Translations under genes and position numbers: made by a program
Source: Nocardia ninae NBRC 108245
GTDB taxonomy: Bacteria; Actinomycetota; Actinomycetes; Mycobacteriales; Mycobacteriaceae
Reading direction: 5' to 3'
Length of the DNA stretch: 64,000 nt
NCBI RefSeq assembly: GCF_007990755.1
Contig: NZ_BJXA01000048.1
Coordinates: forward strand, 1-64,000
Shown here: one piece after another, positions 8,247-16,750 of the stretch
Layout of the letters: every line of letters begins with the position of its first letter
Position numbering within the stretch: position 1 is the first letter of the stretch
Notes under the pieces: generated by a model
Seen by the model: the letters and a program-made list of their open reading frames with translations, nothing else
Told to the model about the DNA's origin: nothing
Database searches by the model: none

Positions 8247-8532
8247 GCTGTCCGTGCCAGGACGGATCCGCAGGCTGCCCACTGTGCACGTTCTCCGTCT
8301 GCGCCCGCCCCGCCAACTCCGTGGCCTGCTGCTTCGTGAGCTTCGACTCGGCACCACACCAGGTGCATTGCAGGGAGTGCTTGGTGCTCAACGGGATCAG
8401 TGGCACGAAGAACAGCGTGAATTTGGTGACCAGTTTCCGCAGTATGTGGGCTGCGGGGTTGCCGCAGCTGCCGCACACCAGGGTGAGCACGGCGAGCCGA
8501 TGCGCGTACTGACGCCAACCGAAGATCACCAT
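8230..8532 (-). CDS. Small zinc-ribbon protein
   Basis: This 100-residue protein has two CxxC knuckles, CGSC at 20-23 and CTWC at 56-59, separated by a hydrophobic stretch (KFTLFFVPLIPLST) that fits the family of small actinobacterial zinc-ribbon proteins. The tail is polar. ATG 8532 is the start. Its last three codons (Arg-Asn-Tyr) and stop come from the 27-bp repeat array. Function is unknown; the ribbon suggests protein or nucleic-acid binding. Confidence 0.8.
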   Translation of the reverse strand: MVIFGWRQYAHRLAVLTLVCGSCGNPAAHILRKLVTKFTLFFVPLIPLSTKHSLQCTWCGAESKLTKQQATELAGRAQTENVHSGQPADPSWHGQPPRNY

Positions 8533-8670
8533 GGAAAACCCCCGAAGTATCGAACTTTGACCCCATCGACCTTACCGCCGCTTCGGCGTGTCGGCGCGTG
8601 TCTACTGGATTGGTTTGTGCGGTCGGTTGTTTCCGCGAGTCGACCGGTGATTCAGGGGTACAACTACCGC

Positions 8671-9312
8671 ATGAATTTCCCGGTGAACTTCGGCTTCGTG
8701 CAGATCGGGTTGATCTTGATCATCCTGATCGCGATCGCACTGCTCATCTCCGGGCTGCTGCGGGCCCGCCGGGTCGGCTTCCGCGCACTGATCACGCGCG
8801 GCGGCAGCGGGCTGGTGCTGCTGGTGGTCGCGGTGGTGCTGCTCTGGCTGGCGACGTTGATGCAGACCTATCTCGGGTTGACCGGAGAGATCAAAGCGGC
8901 GCACGTGGTGGCCAAGGAGGTGGAGGGGCAGGAGCACCTGCTCGATATCGAGCTCACCCTCTACGGCGACGACCAGCACGACGAGCAGCGGCTGAAGTAC
9001 CAGGTCGAGGGCGATACGTGGGTGCTGCAAGCGGGCATCGTCGAGCTGGAACCGTGGGTGAACGCGCTCGGTTTCCACTCCGGATACAAGATCAGCAGGC
9101 TGTACGGCCAGCGCCTGGACGGTGTCGCGACCTCGCAGAACCAGATCTTCCTCAACGGCGGCGACCGGGACTTCTTCGATGACATGCGCAAGGGTCGCTG
9201 GTTTACCGAGCCGTTCGTGCGCTCGGCCTACGGCAACGCGGTGATCGCGGTCCCCGGTGAGTACGACGTCTTCGTCTCCAGGGACGCCATCAAGACCCGC
9301 GCCCCGGCCTGA
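8671..9312 (+). CDS. Membrane-anchored hypothetical protein, two N-terminal helices
   Basis: The 213-residue product has two hydrophobic segments (about 8-28, VQIGLILIILIAIALLISG, and 43-66, GSGLVLLVVAVVLLWLATLM) followed by a ~145-residue soluble domain with many charged residues and HLLDIELTLYGDDQ, YQVEGDTWVLQA and GVATSQNQIFLNGGDRDFF. The soluble part is probably extracytoplasmic. I do not recognise the family with certainty. ATG 8671 begins just before the first helix; the open frame continues upstream into repeats and the antisense of the zinc-ribbon gene. Confidence 0.75.
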   Translation: MNFPVNFGFVQIGLILIILIAIALLISGLLRARRVGFRALITRGGSGLVLLVVAVVLLWLATLMQTYLGLTGEIKAAHVVAKEVEGQEHLLDIELTLYGDDQHDEQRLKYQVEGDTWVLQAGIVELEPWVNALGFHSGYKISRLYGQRLDGVATSQNQIFLNGGDRDFFDDMRKGRWFTEPFVRSAYGNAVIAVPGEYDVFVSRDAIKTRAPA

Positions 9313-9427
9313 CGCCGGCTAGCCCAGGGGCGGCGGCACCAATTGGTGCGGCGTCGGTCAGCGGGAACAGTCCGGCGGGGTACGGTTGAACACCGACCCA
9401 TCCACAGCGTCCAGGAGTTTGTCCGCG

Positions 9428-10165
9428 TTGAATGTCGAACCACCCATCCAGGCCAAGCTGCTACAGCTCGCCGCTGTCGACGCCGAGCTGACGCGGATCG
9501 CGCACCGCCGCACCGTGCTGCCCGAACAGCAGGAGGTGGCCCGGCTGGAGGCCGAGCGCAACGCGCACAAGGACGCCGCCGTCGCCGTGCAGATCATGCT
9601 CGACGACCTCGACCGCGACATCCGCAAGCTGGAAGGCGAGGTCGACGCCGTCCGTAAGCGCGAGGAGCGCGACAAGGGCATGCTGAGCGCCGGAACGGTG
9701 AACGCCAAACAGCTTTCAGAGATCCAGCACGAACTGGGCAGCCTGGAGCGCAGGCGCTCGGTGCTCGAGGACGAGCTGCTCGAGGTGATGGAGAAGCGGG
9801 AGGCGTCGGCCGACGACTACCAGCACGCGGGCGCCCGGCTGGACAAGACCGAGCAGGAACTGGCCGACGCGCAAACCCAGCGTGACGAGGCCCTCGCCGA
9901 TCTCGAGGTGGCACAGGGGCGTTGCGACGCGGACCGGTCCAAGCTGATCTCGCTGTTCCCGGCCGACCTGCTGGCGATCTACGACCGGCAGCGTGGCCAG
10001 CACGGTGTCGGCGCGGCGCTGCTGCAGGCCCGCCGCTGCGGCGCGTGCCGGATCGAACTGGATCGCGGCGAGATCGCCCGGATCGCGAAGACCGCCCCCG
10101 ACCTGGTGGTGCGGTGCCCGGAGTGCGGTGCGATCCTGGTGCGCACCAAGGAATCGGGGCTGTGA
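9428..10165 (+). CDS. C4-type zinc ribbon coiled-coil protein (zf-RING_7/DUF164)
   Basis: The product is about 245 residues: a long antiparallel coiled coil (residues ~10-180, DAELTRIAHRR through KTEQELADAQTQRDEALADLE) and a C-terminal zinc ribbon with CGAC and CPEC knuckles. This is the orthologue of Rv2229c, always next to the NIF3 and RNase H genes in the order. Its role is unknown, perhaps nucleic-acid or translation related. I chose TTG 9428, 10 nt after AGGAG; TTG 9386 is an alternative that would add 14 residues. The RNase H gene begins 25 bp downstream. Confidence 0.87.
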   Translation: MNVEPPIQAKLLQLAAVDAELTRIAHRRTVLPEQQEVARLEAERNAHKDAAVAVQIMLDDLDRDIRKLEGEVDAVRKREERDKGMLSAGTVNAKQLSEIQHELGSLERRRSVLEDELLEVMEKREASADDYQHAGARLDKTEQELADAQTQRDEALADLEVAQGRCDADRSKLISLFPADLLAIYDRQRGQHGVGAALLQARRCGACRIELDRGEIARIAKTAPDLVVRCPECGAILVRTKESGL

Positions 10166-10190
10166 CCGCTCGACCGGCGCGGGCAGCGCG

Positions 10191-11333
10191 GTGACCGAGC
10201 GCGAGGTGATCGTCGAGGCCGACGGCGGCTCCCGGGGCAATCCGGGACCGGCGGGCTACGGCGCGGTCGTCTTCGCCGCCGATCATGTGCGGGTGCTCGC
10301 CGAACGTCGTGAGTTCATCGGCATCGCCACCAACAATGTCGCCGAATACCGTGGCCTGGTCGCGGGTTTGGAGGCGGCGGCCGAACTCGGCGCCAGTGTC
10401 GTCGCGGTGCGGATGGACTCCAAACTGGTCGTCGAGCAGATGTCGGGCCGCTGGAAGATCAAGCACGCGGCCATGATTCCGCTCGCCGACCGGGCCCGCA
10501 GGCTGGTCGCGGGCTTCGAGCGAGTGAGCTTCACCTGGATTCCGCGGGCCGAGAACTCGCATGCCGACCGGCTCGCCAACGAGGCGATGGACGACGCCAC
10601 CCTGGTGGACGAGGTGCGCACCGCCCGCGAGGCGGAAAAGCCCACGGCCGCACCGGTTGCTGAAGATCCGGTGGTTTCGGCGGCTGCGGCGCAACCCGCG
10701 CCCGGCTGGACCGGTGCCACCGGTCGCCCGACCCGGCTGCTGCTGTTGCGCCACGGCCAGACCGAACTGTCTGTGCAACGGCGCTATTCGGGTCGCGGTA
10801 ATCCGCCGCTCACCGAGCTCGGCCGGGAGCAAGCCGCGCGTGCCGCGAAAATGCTTGCGGCCAAAGGTGGTATCTCCGCCGTGCTGTCCTCGCCGCTGAG
10901 CCGGGCCCGGGAGACCGCCGAGGCCGCGGCCACCGCGCTGGACGCACCGCTCACCGTCCTGGACGGCCTCATCGAGACCGACTTCGGCGAGTGGGAGGGC
11001 CTGACCTTCCTGGAGGCGGCCGAACGCGACCCGGAGCTACACGCCCGCTGGCTCGGCGACGCGTCGCTGCCGGCGCCCGGTGGGGAGAGCTTCGACCAGG
11101 TCCGCGAGCGGGTCGACGCGGTCCGGCGTGATCTGGTGGGGTTGTATCCCGGCGCGAACCTGGTCGTGGTCAGTCATGTGACGCCGATCAAGACGCTGCT
11201 CCAGTTGGCGCTGGGGGTCGGGCCGTCACTGCTGTACCGGTTGCATCTGGACCTGGCATCGCTGTGCATCGCGGAGTTCTATCCGGACGGCGGGTCGTCC
11301 GTGCGTCTGGTGAACGACACCTCGTACTTGTAG
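10191..11333 (+). CDS. Bifunctional RNase H / acid phosphatase
   Basis: The 380-residue fusion matches Rv2228c. Residues ~1-135 are a type I RNase H domain (EADGGSRGNPGPAGYGA with catalytic Asp, NNVAEYRGL with Glu, MDSKLVVEQM, and AENSHADRLAN), which cuts RNA in RNA:DNA hybrids. After an Ala/Pro linker, residues ~182-380 are a histidine phosphatase of the CobC/phosphoglycerate-mutase type (LLRHGQTE, His near 187; LSSPLSRARETA; VVSHVTPI). In mycobacteria the phosphatase half acts on alpha-ribazole phosphate, fitting the cobalamin genes nearby. GTG 10191 is the in-frame start nearest the first motif. Confidence 0.93.
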   Translation: MTEREVIVEADGGSRGNPGPAGYGAVVFAADHVRVLAERREFIGIATNNVAEYRGLVAGLEAAAELGASVVAVRMDSKLVVEQMSGRWKIKHAAMIPLADRARRLVAGFERVSFTWIPRAENSHADRLANEAMDDATLVDEVRTAREAEKPTAAPVAEDPVVSAAAAQPAPGWTGATGRPTRLLLLRHGQTELSVQRRYSGRGNPPLTELGREQAARAAKMLAAKGGISAVLSSPLSRARETAEAAATALDAPLTVLDGLIETDFGEWEGLTFLEAAERDPELHARWLGDASLPAPGGESFDQVRERVDAVRRDLVGLYPGANLVVVSHVTPIKTLLQLALGVGPSLLYRLHLDLASLCIAEFYPDGGSSVRLVNDTSYL

Positions 11334-11804
11334 CAACTGTTCATCCGTCCGTCGCCGGAAGCTCGGCGACGGTCATCCTGTGCTGCCATCATCTGCCACA
11401 GCATGTCGGACATCGCGCATCGGGATGGTTCTGTTCGGATTCGCGGTGCGGCGGTTGGCGGCGTATAACAGTTGAGTCTCGTCGGTCGGGCAATTCGGCC
11501 GCAGCTGGGTGTGGGTGAGGGTGAAAGTCAGTTCGGGCGAACACTTTTCAGAGCCGCCACGAAAAGATGTGGTGTGAGTCTCACGCGCGTCCGCACTGTG
11601 GTGCGGCGCACAGGTGTGTTGCGGACCGGCCTACCCGTGTCGATGCTGAGTCGACCAGCAGGTAACCAGCGTCGATTTGACTCCGCTGCGCAGGCACTCC
11701 CACTTGCTGATATGGCGACCGCAGATTGTGTCGGGGGCGGTTCCCTCCCCGGTCCGGGCGAGCACGGCGATAGTCGCGTGCTCGCTTTTTCGAAAAGGAG
11801 AGAA
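11334..11804 (+). promoter_or_regulatory. Long leader of the S1 protease gene with a terminator-like hairpin at 11759-11789
   Basis: This 470-bp gap has no convincing gene. Just before the protease ribosome-binding site, CGAGCACGGCGA pairs with TCGCGTGCTCG across a TAG triloop (one bulged G), followed by CTTTTT and TTTTCGAAAA, then AAGGAG. A stem plus T-run immediately before a start codon looks like a transcription attenuator or a structure masking the ribosome-binding site. A short palindrome GTGAGTCTCAC near 11575 could be a protein-binding site. Confidence 0.5.
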
Positions 11805-12509
11805 GTGACAACGAAACTCAGATCGCTGGCAGCCGCGACGGCCGCCGTCGCATCGGTGATCGCCGGTGCCGCGGGCACCGCGTCTGCCGCGCCCAGTGCC
11901 GTGCTCGGCGGCAGCTCGGGCATCGCGTTCGAGAACAACTCCGTATGTTCGTTGACCGCGATCGGGCATGACAACGCGGGCCGGCTCGTCGGCATCACCG
12001 CGGGCCACTGCGCGCCCACCGGTGCCCGGTTGATCGCCGAGCACACGCCAGATGCCGGAGTCATCGGTAAGGTCGCGTTCTCCGATGACGGCAAGGGACT
12101 GGACTACGCGGTCCTGGAACTCAACCCGGAGCGGGTCACCCCGGTGCGCAGCATCGGCCCGACCACCATCGCGGGCCTCGGTGACGCGCCGGGTCCCGGT
12201 GCCACGGTGTGCTCGAGCGGCCGCTCCAGTGGCTCGGACTGCGGTGTCGTGTGGGGCGAGCTGGACGGCACCACCATCAACCAATACTGCTCCAAGCCGG
12301 GCGATTCCGGCGGCCCGGTGGTAGTCGGCGATCGGCTCGTCGGCATGAACCAGGGACGGCTCACCGGCATCGGTCCGGTCGGCTTCGACGTGCCGTGCAC
12401 CACGGCCGCCAACCCGCTGCACTCACCCGCGTTCTTCCAGCCGATCGTGGTCATCCTCGCCGCCATCAACGCCCAAGGTGGCGTCGGGGCCGGCTTCCAG
12501 CCGATCTAG
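11805..12509 (+). CDS. Secreted chymotrypsin-like (S1) serine protease
   Basis: The product is 234 residues. A signal peptide spans about 1-32 (TTKLRSLAAATAAVAS...GTASAAP). The catalytic triad is visible: His68 in TAGHCAP, Asp100 in GLDYAVL and Ser168 in GDSGGP. Paired cysteines (SVC, GHC, TVCSS, SDCG, QYC, VPC) suggest disulfides. It resembles small trypsin-fold proteases of Nocardia and Streptomyces without the long pro-region of alpha-lytic enzymes. GTG 11805 follows AAGGAG. The 3' end overlaps the convergent regulator gene by 87 bp. Confidence 0.9.
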   Translation: MTTKLRSLAAATAAVASVIAGAAGTASAAPSAVLGGSSGIAFENNSVCSLTAIGHDNAGRLVGITAGHCAPTGARLIAEHTPDAGVIGKVAFSDDGKGLDYAVLELNPERVTPVRSIGPTTIAGLGDAPGPGATVCSSGRSSGSDCGVVWGELDGTTINQYCSKPGDSGGPVVVGDRLVGMNQGRLTGIGPVGFDVPCTTAANPLHSPAFFQPIVVILAAINAQGGVGAGFQPI

Positions 12510-13343
12510 TTCAGGCCGTTCGGCATTCGCCGCGGCCGCCAGCTCACGCAGCGCGGCCGCGGTGAATTCGTCCAGGGGGTAGAACAATTCGATCGCCAGC
12601 TCGGAGAGGGTCACATCGGCCGGTGCGCCGAAGGTGGCCATCGTGCTGAACATCGACAGCTCGCCCATCGGCGTGCGGATCCGGATCGGCACCTCGAACG
12701 GGCTCGGCTGTGCCGCATCGACTTTCGGCTCATCCGGCGGGTCGAGTAGTCGCGGATAGCGACGCACCTCGTCGTACAGCGCCGACAGCTGCGGGTCGCC
12801 ACTCGCGCCGACCTGCCTGGCCAGGCGCTCCAGGAACAACTCCCGGACCTGGCTCAGGTTGGCCAGCCGTGCGGCCAGCCCCTCCGGATGCAGCACCAGG
12901 CGATACACATTCGGGCGCGGCAACAGCAATTTGTCCGGAATCCCTTGCAGCAGAACGCCCATCGCCGCATTGCCGGTGACCACATTCCACAGTCGATCGA
13001 CGACCACCGCCGGATACGGTTCGTGCGCGGTGAGCATCGTGGTCAGCGCGGCCCGCACCGAAGTCAGGCTCACGTCGTCGAGGTTGCTCTCCCGGTAGGC
13101 GGGCGCGTAGTCGGCGGCCAGCAGCAGGGTGTTGCGTTCACGCAGCGGCACCTCGAGGGCCTCGCTCAGGCGCAGCACCATCGCCCGGCTCGGTTTGGCG
13201 CGCCCGGTCTCCACATACGACAGATGCCGGGCCGAGGTGTCCGCCGCCAGCGCCAAGTCGAGCTGGCTGAGCCTGCGCCGCTGCCGCCACTCGCGCAGCA
13301 GCACGCCGACCCTCGGTCGAGTTTCCCATTGAGGTTGTGCCAC
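12423..13343 (-). CDS. XRE-family transcriptional regulator with MmyB-like ligand-binding domain
   Basis: The product is 306 residues. The N-terminal helix-turn-helix is at about 10-70 (LREWRQRRRLSQLDLALAAD, SYVETGRAKPSRAMVLRLSEAL). Residues ~100-275 form the MmyB-like PAS-type domain (PAVVVDRLWNVVTGN, MGELSMFSTMATFGAP, ELFYPLDEFT), thought to bind a fatty-acid-like ligand. GTG 13343 is the first usable start. Such regulators usually control a divergent short-chain reductase or membrane gene; here the divergent neighbour is the small membrane protein at 13474. The last 29 codons are antisense to the protease gene. Confidence 0.9.
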   Translation of the reverse strand: MAQPQWETRPRVGVLLREWRQRRRLSQLDLALAADTSARHLSYVETGRAKPSRAMVLRLSEALEVPLRERNTLLLAADYAPAYRESNLDDVSLTSVRAALTTMLTAHEPYPAVVVDRLWNVVTGNAAMGVLLQGIPDKLLLPRPNVYRLVLHPEGLAARLANLSQVRELFLERLARQVGASGDPQLSALYDEVRRYPRLLDPPDEPKVDAAQPSPFEVPIRIRTPMGELSMFSTMATFGAPADVTLSELAIELFYPLDEFTAAALRELAAAANAERPELDRLEAGPDATLGVDGGEDDHDRLEERG

Positions 13344-13473
13344 CTGAGCAGGCTAATCACCGCGCACGTCGCGCAGCCATGACCTCAGAGGTCATTGAGA
13401 CGATCACCTCACGTCGGCAAGGTGGGGTTTGGGAGCCGATCGGCTCCGTCGACTCGACCCACCGGAGCAGAAC

Positions 13474-13881
13474 ATGAGCACGGGCTACCTGACCACCCAG
13501 CCGAGCATCGATTACTTGCGCACCGCGTTGCGCGTGGACGGCTGGAGCACCGGCGCCTTCGGGGTCGTCATGCTGGCCGGCGCGGCGGTGCTGCGCGATC
13601 CGCTCGGCCTGCCCACCGCCTGGTCGATTCCGTTCGGTGTCGCCATGCTCGGCGGTGCGCTTGCGTTGCTGCTCATCGCGGGGTCGCTGGAGATACCGTT
13701 TCATCAGGCCTGCGCCGTCGTCGCGGTGAACGCGGTTTCCGCGGTCGGAATGGTGGCGCTCGCGCTATCCGGCCTGATCGACCTCACCGGTCTCGGTATC
13801 GCATTTCTGTTCGCCGGTGCGGCGGTGGTCGCGGTCTTCGCCGCGGTCGAGTTCGTCGGCGTGCGCCGGGCCGGCTACTGA
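13474..13881 (+). CDS. Four-helix integral membrane protein
   Basis: The 135-residue protein has four hydrophobic helices (about 25-45, 50-72, 78-103, 107-130) and only short loops, with a polar N-terminus STGYLTTQPSIDYLRTALRVDG. ATG 13474 follows GGAG in CCGGAGCAGAAC. It is 13 bp ahead of the SnoaL-like gene, probably one transcript, and divergent from the MmyB-like regulator, which may control it. Family not recognised. Confidence 0.75.
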   Translation: MSTGYLTTQPSIDYLRTALRVDGWSTGAFGVVMLAGAAVLRDPLGLPTAWSIPFGVAMLGGALALLLIAGSLEIPFHQACAVVAVNAVSAVGMVALALSGLIDLTGLGIAFLFAGAAVVAVFAAVEFVGVRRAGY

Positions 13882-13894
13882 AGGGATTGATTCA

Positions 13895-14338
13895 ATGCTG
13901 ACTCCGAACTCCGATCCGCGGACCGCCGACGAGGCGGAGCTCTTGCGCCTTCTGGGTGCCCAGGCCGCCGCCTGGGCCGCCGGTGACGGTGCCGCCTTCG
14001 CGGCCACCTTCACGCCCGACGCCGACTTCATCTCGGTGATCGGCGAATTCATCCGTGGCAGAGCGGAACTCGCTGCGGTGATGCAGGAAGGCTTCGACGG
14101 ATTCATGCAGGGGACGCGACTCTCCGACCCGGAAACCATCACGATTCGGTTTCCGACGCCGGACGTTGCTGTCATGGTGACCAACGGGGTCTGTGTGCTG
14201 CGGCCCGGTATGGATGGTTGCCGGCCTGAAGATTTATCCGTGCAGACCAGAGTCGCGGTCAGGTGCGCGGGGGAGTGGTTGTTCACGACATTCCAAAACA
14301 CGCGGATCATGCAGCTGGGCGGGCCGAGCGCGGATTGA
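13895..14338 (+). CDS. SnoaL/DUF4440-like protein (SgcJ/EcaC family)
   Basis: The 147-residue NTF2-fold protein has the family opening (EAELLRLLGAQAAAWAAGD), the TFTPDADFISVIGEFIRGR strand region and a C-terminal CAGEWLFTTFQNTR. Members are annotated as putative oxidoreductases or isomerases without proven chemistry. ATG 13895 has AAGGG 9 nt upstream. Probably co-transcribed with the membrane gene before it. Confidence 0.85.
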   Translation: MLTPNSDPRTADEAELLRLLGAQAAAWAAGDGAAFAATFTPDADFISVIGEFIRGRAELAAVMQEGFDGFMQGTRLSDPETITIRFPTPDVAVMVTNGVCVLRPGMDGCRPEDLSVQTRVAVRCAGEWLFTTFQNTRIMQLGGPSAD

Positions 14339-14437
14339 TTGGTGCGCGCACGAGCTAGTTCGAACATCATTGTTCGGGTCGCTGGGCTGGACAAAAGGGT
14401 TTGCGCCGCCGGTTGCGGGGCGAGTATCCATTCGAGG

Positions 14438-14926
14438 ATGAACCTATCGACGATCGACATCCGGCTGTTGAGCGCCGATGAGTGGGAGGTGTTCCGGCGG
14501 GTTCGACTGCGGGCACTGGCCGACACGCCGCAGTTCTTCGGGTCGACACTGGCGGAGGCGCAGGAGCGCACCGAGGCGGACTGGCGAGCTGCCCTGTCGG
14601 ATCGGGCGCAGTTCGTCGCCAGTGCTGACGGTGTCGAGCTCGGCACCGTCGGCGGTATGCCCGACCCCGAACGCGGTGGCATACATCTGATTTCGATGTG
14701 GGTGGCGCCCGAGGCGCGCGGCACCGGCGTGGCGGATCTGCTCGTGCGCGCCGTCCTGGACTGGGCCGCCGCGGGCGGGCACACCGAGGTCCGGCTGGAG
14801 TTCGCCGACGGGAACGTGGCGGCCGAACGGCTGTATCTACGTAACGGATTCGTACGAACCGGGGCCAGTGATTTCGTCCGGCCGGGTGAGCCGACGCTGG
14901 AATACGAGATGGTGCACAAGCTTTAG
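14438..14926 (+). CDS. GNAT family N-acetyltransferase
   Basis: The 162-residue protein has the GNAT core: LLSADEWEVFRRVRLRAL at the N-terminus, SMWVAPEARGTGVADLL as the acetyl-CoA pyrophosphate loop (motif A), and DGNVAAERLYLRNGFVRTG as motif B. The acceptor substrate cannot be told. ATG 14438 follows GAGG. The end, EPTLEYEMVHKL, is typical of this subgroup. Confidence 0.88.
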   Translation: MNLSTIDIRLLSADEWEVFRRVRLRALADTPQFFGSTLAEAQERTEADWRAALSDRAQFVASADGVELGTVGGMPDPERGGIHLISMWVAPEARGTGVADLLVRAVLDWAAAGGHTEVRLEFADGNVAAERLYLRNGFVRTGASDFVRPGEPTLEYEMVHKL

Positions 14927-14986
14927 CGCGCTGAGTTTGCCTGCCCGACCCCCGGGTATTCGCTCCCCGATCGAGAGGTGACGGGC

Positions 14987-16033
14987 ATGGCGAAGCAGGG
15001 CGTTGCGCGGCGCGCACACCGTCTGGTGGATTGGTCGAAAGGGCCGTCGGTGCTGAACTGGCGGTCGTGGTGGGGGGTCCTGCGCCGGACCGTGACGGAA
15101 TTCCTGGACGACAATGTCACGGATTGGGCTGCGGCACTTACCTATTACAGCGTGCTGTCGATCTTCCCCGGGCTCATCGTGCTCACCGCGTTGCTCGGGG
15201 CGCTCAGTCCGTCCGCCACGCAATCGTTGATCGACACCATTCAAGAGCTCGGACCGAGCAGTGGCACCGCTCTGCTGGTCGACGCGATCAAACAACTGCA
15301 AGGGTCACGACAATTGGTGGGGCCGTTGGCCCTCATCGGGCTCGGGACCGCGCTGTGGACGGCGTCGGGGTACATCGCCGCCTTCATGCGGGCGTCCAAC
15401 GCGATCTATGACGTCGAAGAGGGCAGGCCGTTCTGGAAGACGATTCCGGTGCGCGTCGGGCTGACCGCCGCGATGGTGGTGTTGCTCGCGCTGTGCCTGA
15501 TCGGCGTGGTGGCCACGGGCGGCATCGCCGACCGCATCGGGCAATGGCTCGGTGTCGGATCGGCCGGTGTGCTGGTGTGGGACATCGCGAAATGGCCGGT
15601 GCTGGCGGTGCTGATCAGTCTGGCGTTCGCGTTGCTGTACTGGGCCTCCCCCAACGCGCAGCAACCCGGCTTCCGCTGGCTGAGCCCCGGCAGTGTGCTC
15701 GCCGTGCTGCTGTGGATCGCCGCCTCCGCCGGATTCGCCGTCTACGTAGCCAATTTCGGTTCCTACAACAAGGTTTACGGCTCGCTCGGCGGCGTCGCTG
15801 TCTTCCTGGTGTGGCTGTGGCTGTCCAACGTCGCGGTGTTGCTCGGCGCGGAATTCGATGCCGAACTGGCCCGCGGCCGCCGCATCGAACAGGGCCTGCC
15901 GCCCGACCAAGAGCCTTTCCTGCCGCCACGCGACACCCGCGCGATGTCCGAGGACGAGCGCGACGCCGCCGACACACGCGGGGCAACAGCCACGTCAGCC
16001 GACGACTCCGCCGCTGACAGGAGGAAATCATGA
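14987..16033 (+). CDS. YihY/BrkB family inner membrane protein
   Basis: The 348-residue protein has six predicted helices and the family signature DWAAALTYYSVLSIFPGLI at about 46-64, GSYNKVYGSLGGVAVFLVWLWL near 255-275 and NVAVLLGAEFDAE. Once annotated as RNase BN, the family is now regarded as membrane proteins of unknown transport function. The C-terminal ~50 residues are charged and Asp-rich. ATG 14987 is preferred (GAGAGGTG upstream); GTG 14978 is possible. It overlaps the next gene by ATGA. Confidence 0.88.
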   Translation: MAKQGVARRAHRLVDWSKGPSVLNWRSWWGVLRRTVTEFLDDNVTDWAAALTYYSVLSIFPGLIVLTALLGALSPSATQSLIDTIQELGPSSGTALLVDAIKQLQGSRQLVGPLALIGLGTALWTASGYIAAFMRASNAIYDVEEGRPFWKTIPVRVGLTAAMVVLLALCLIGVVATGGIADRIGQWLGVGSAGVLVWDIAKWPVLAVLISLAFALLYWASPNAQQPGFRWLSPGSVLAVLLWIAASAGFAVYVANFGSYNKVYGSLGGVAVFLVWLWLSNVAVLLGAEFDAELARGRRIEQGLPPDQEPFLPPRDTRAMSEDERDAADTRGATATSADDSAADRRKS

Positions 16034-16497
16034 CCCAGCCCGACCATCCGGACCACGAGACCGACAAGTTCCACGAGGTAGCCGACGCGGCCCGCGAAAA
16101 AGCAACCGAAGCCGAACGCCTCGCCGCCGAGAAAGCCGCCGAAGTCCGCCGGATCGCCGAACAGAAAGCCGCCGAATTAGCACGACGGACCCAAGAACAG
16201 GCGGCCCAAGCCGCCCGAGACACCGAAGCCGCCACCGCGGTAGCGGAGCGGGAAGCCGCGGAAAAGGCCGCTGCGGCAAAGGAAAAGGCCGCCGAAGCGA
16301 TCCGCCAGGCCGCCCAGCGAACCGGCGAAGCAACCGAACGTGCCCGCGTCGCCACCGACAAGGTCAGCCCAACGGACCCCGAACCCGTTGCGGGACAGGG
16401 TCGCCGCCTAGCCGCCGCCGCCCGCCGCAGGCCCATCCCCGCTGTACTCGCAGCGTTGGCCGCATTCATCCTGTGGCGGGTCCTGCGCCGCCGCTGA
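16030..16497 (+). CDS. Ala/Glu/Lys-rich coiled-coil protein with C-terminal membrane anchor
   Basis: The 155-residue protein is almost wholly helical. Residues ~15-115 run in heptad/hendecad-like repeats (EAERLAAEKAAEVRRIAEQK, AAEKAAAAKEKAAEAIRQAA), then a basic segment and a single hydrophobic helix (~135-150, IPAVLAALAAFILWRVL) ending RRR. The pattern recalls LEA-like or apolipoprotein-like tail-anchored proteins. The 4-bp overlap with the YihY gene implies a joint function in the envelope, but none is known. Confidence 0.8.
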   Translation: MTQPDHPDHETDKFHEVADAAREKATEAERLAAEKAAEVRRIAEQKAAELARRTQEQAAQAARDTEAATAVAEREAAEKAAAAKEKAAEAIRQAAQRTGEATERARVATDKVSPTDPEPVAGQGRRLAAAARRRPIPAVLAALAAFILWRVLRRR

Positions 16498-16750
16498 AGG
16501 TAGACGTGGTCTCAGCGCGCCCGCTCGGTGGCCGGTCCGGCGCGCATGTGGGTGGGCGGTGCAATGGGCCAGTGGGTGCTCTGGTCGGCCGGGTGCTCTG
16601 GTTGGCCTGGGCGCTGGTCGGGCGAGAGCGCACTGATCCGTCACGCGACGCACGCCTGTAGGCGAGGATAGGGCGCGCACTCCGGTGGCCCAGGTGGCGC
16701 GCAGCTGGGCGAGGCGGGTGCGTAGGTCGGTCGGATCGGCGCCGTGTGCG

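Noticed and set aside
11569-11800. Known riboswitch (c-di-AMP or c-di-GMP) in the protease leader
   Set aside because: I could not match the conserved core sequences of either class; only the terminal hairpin is solid.
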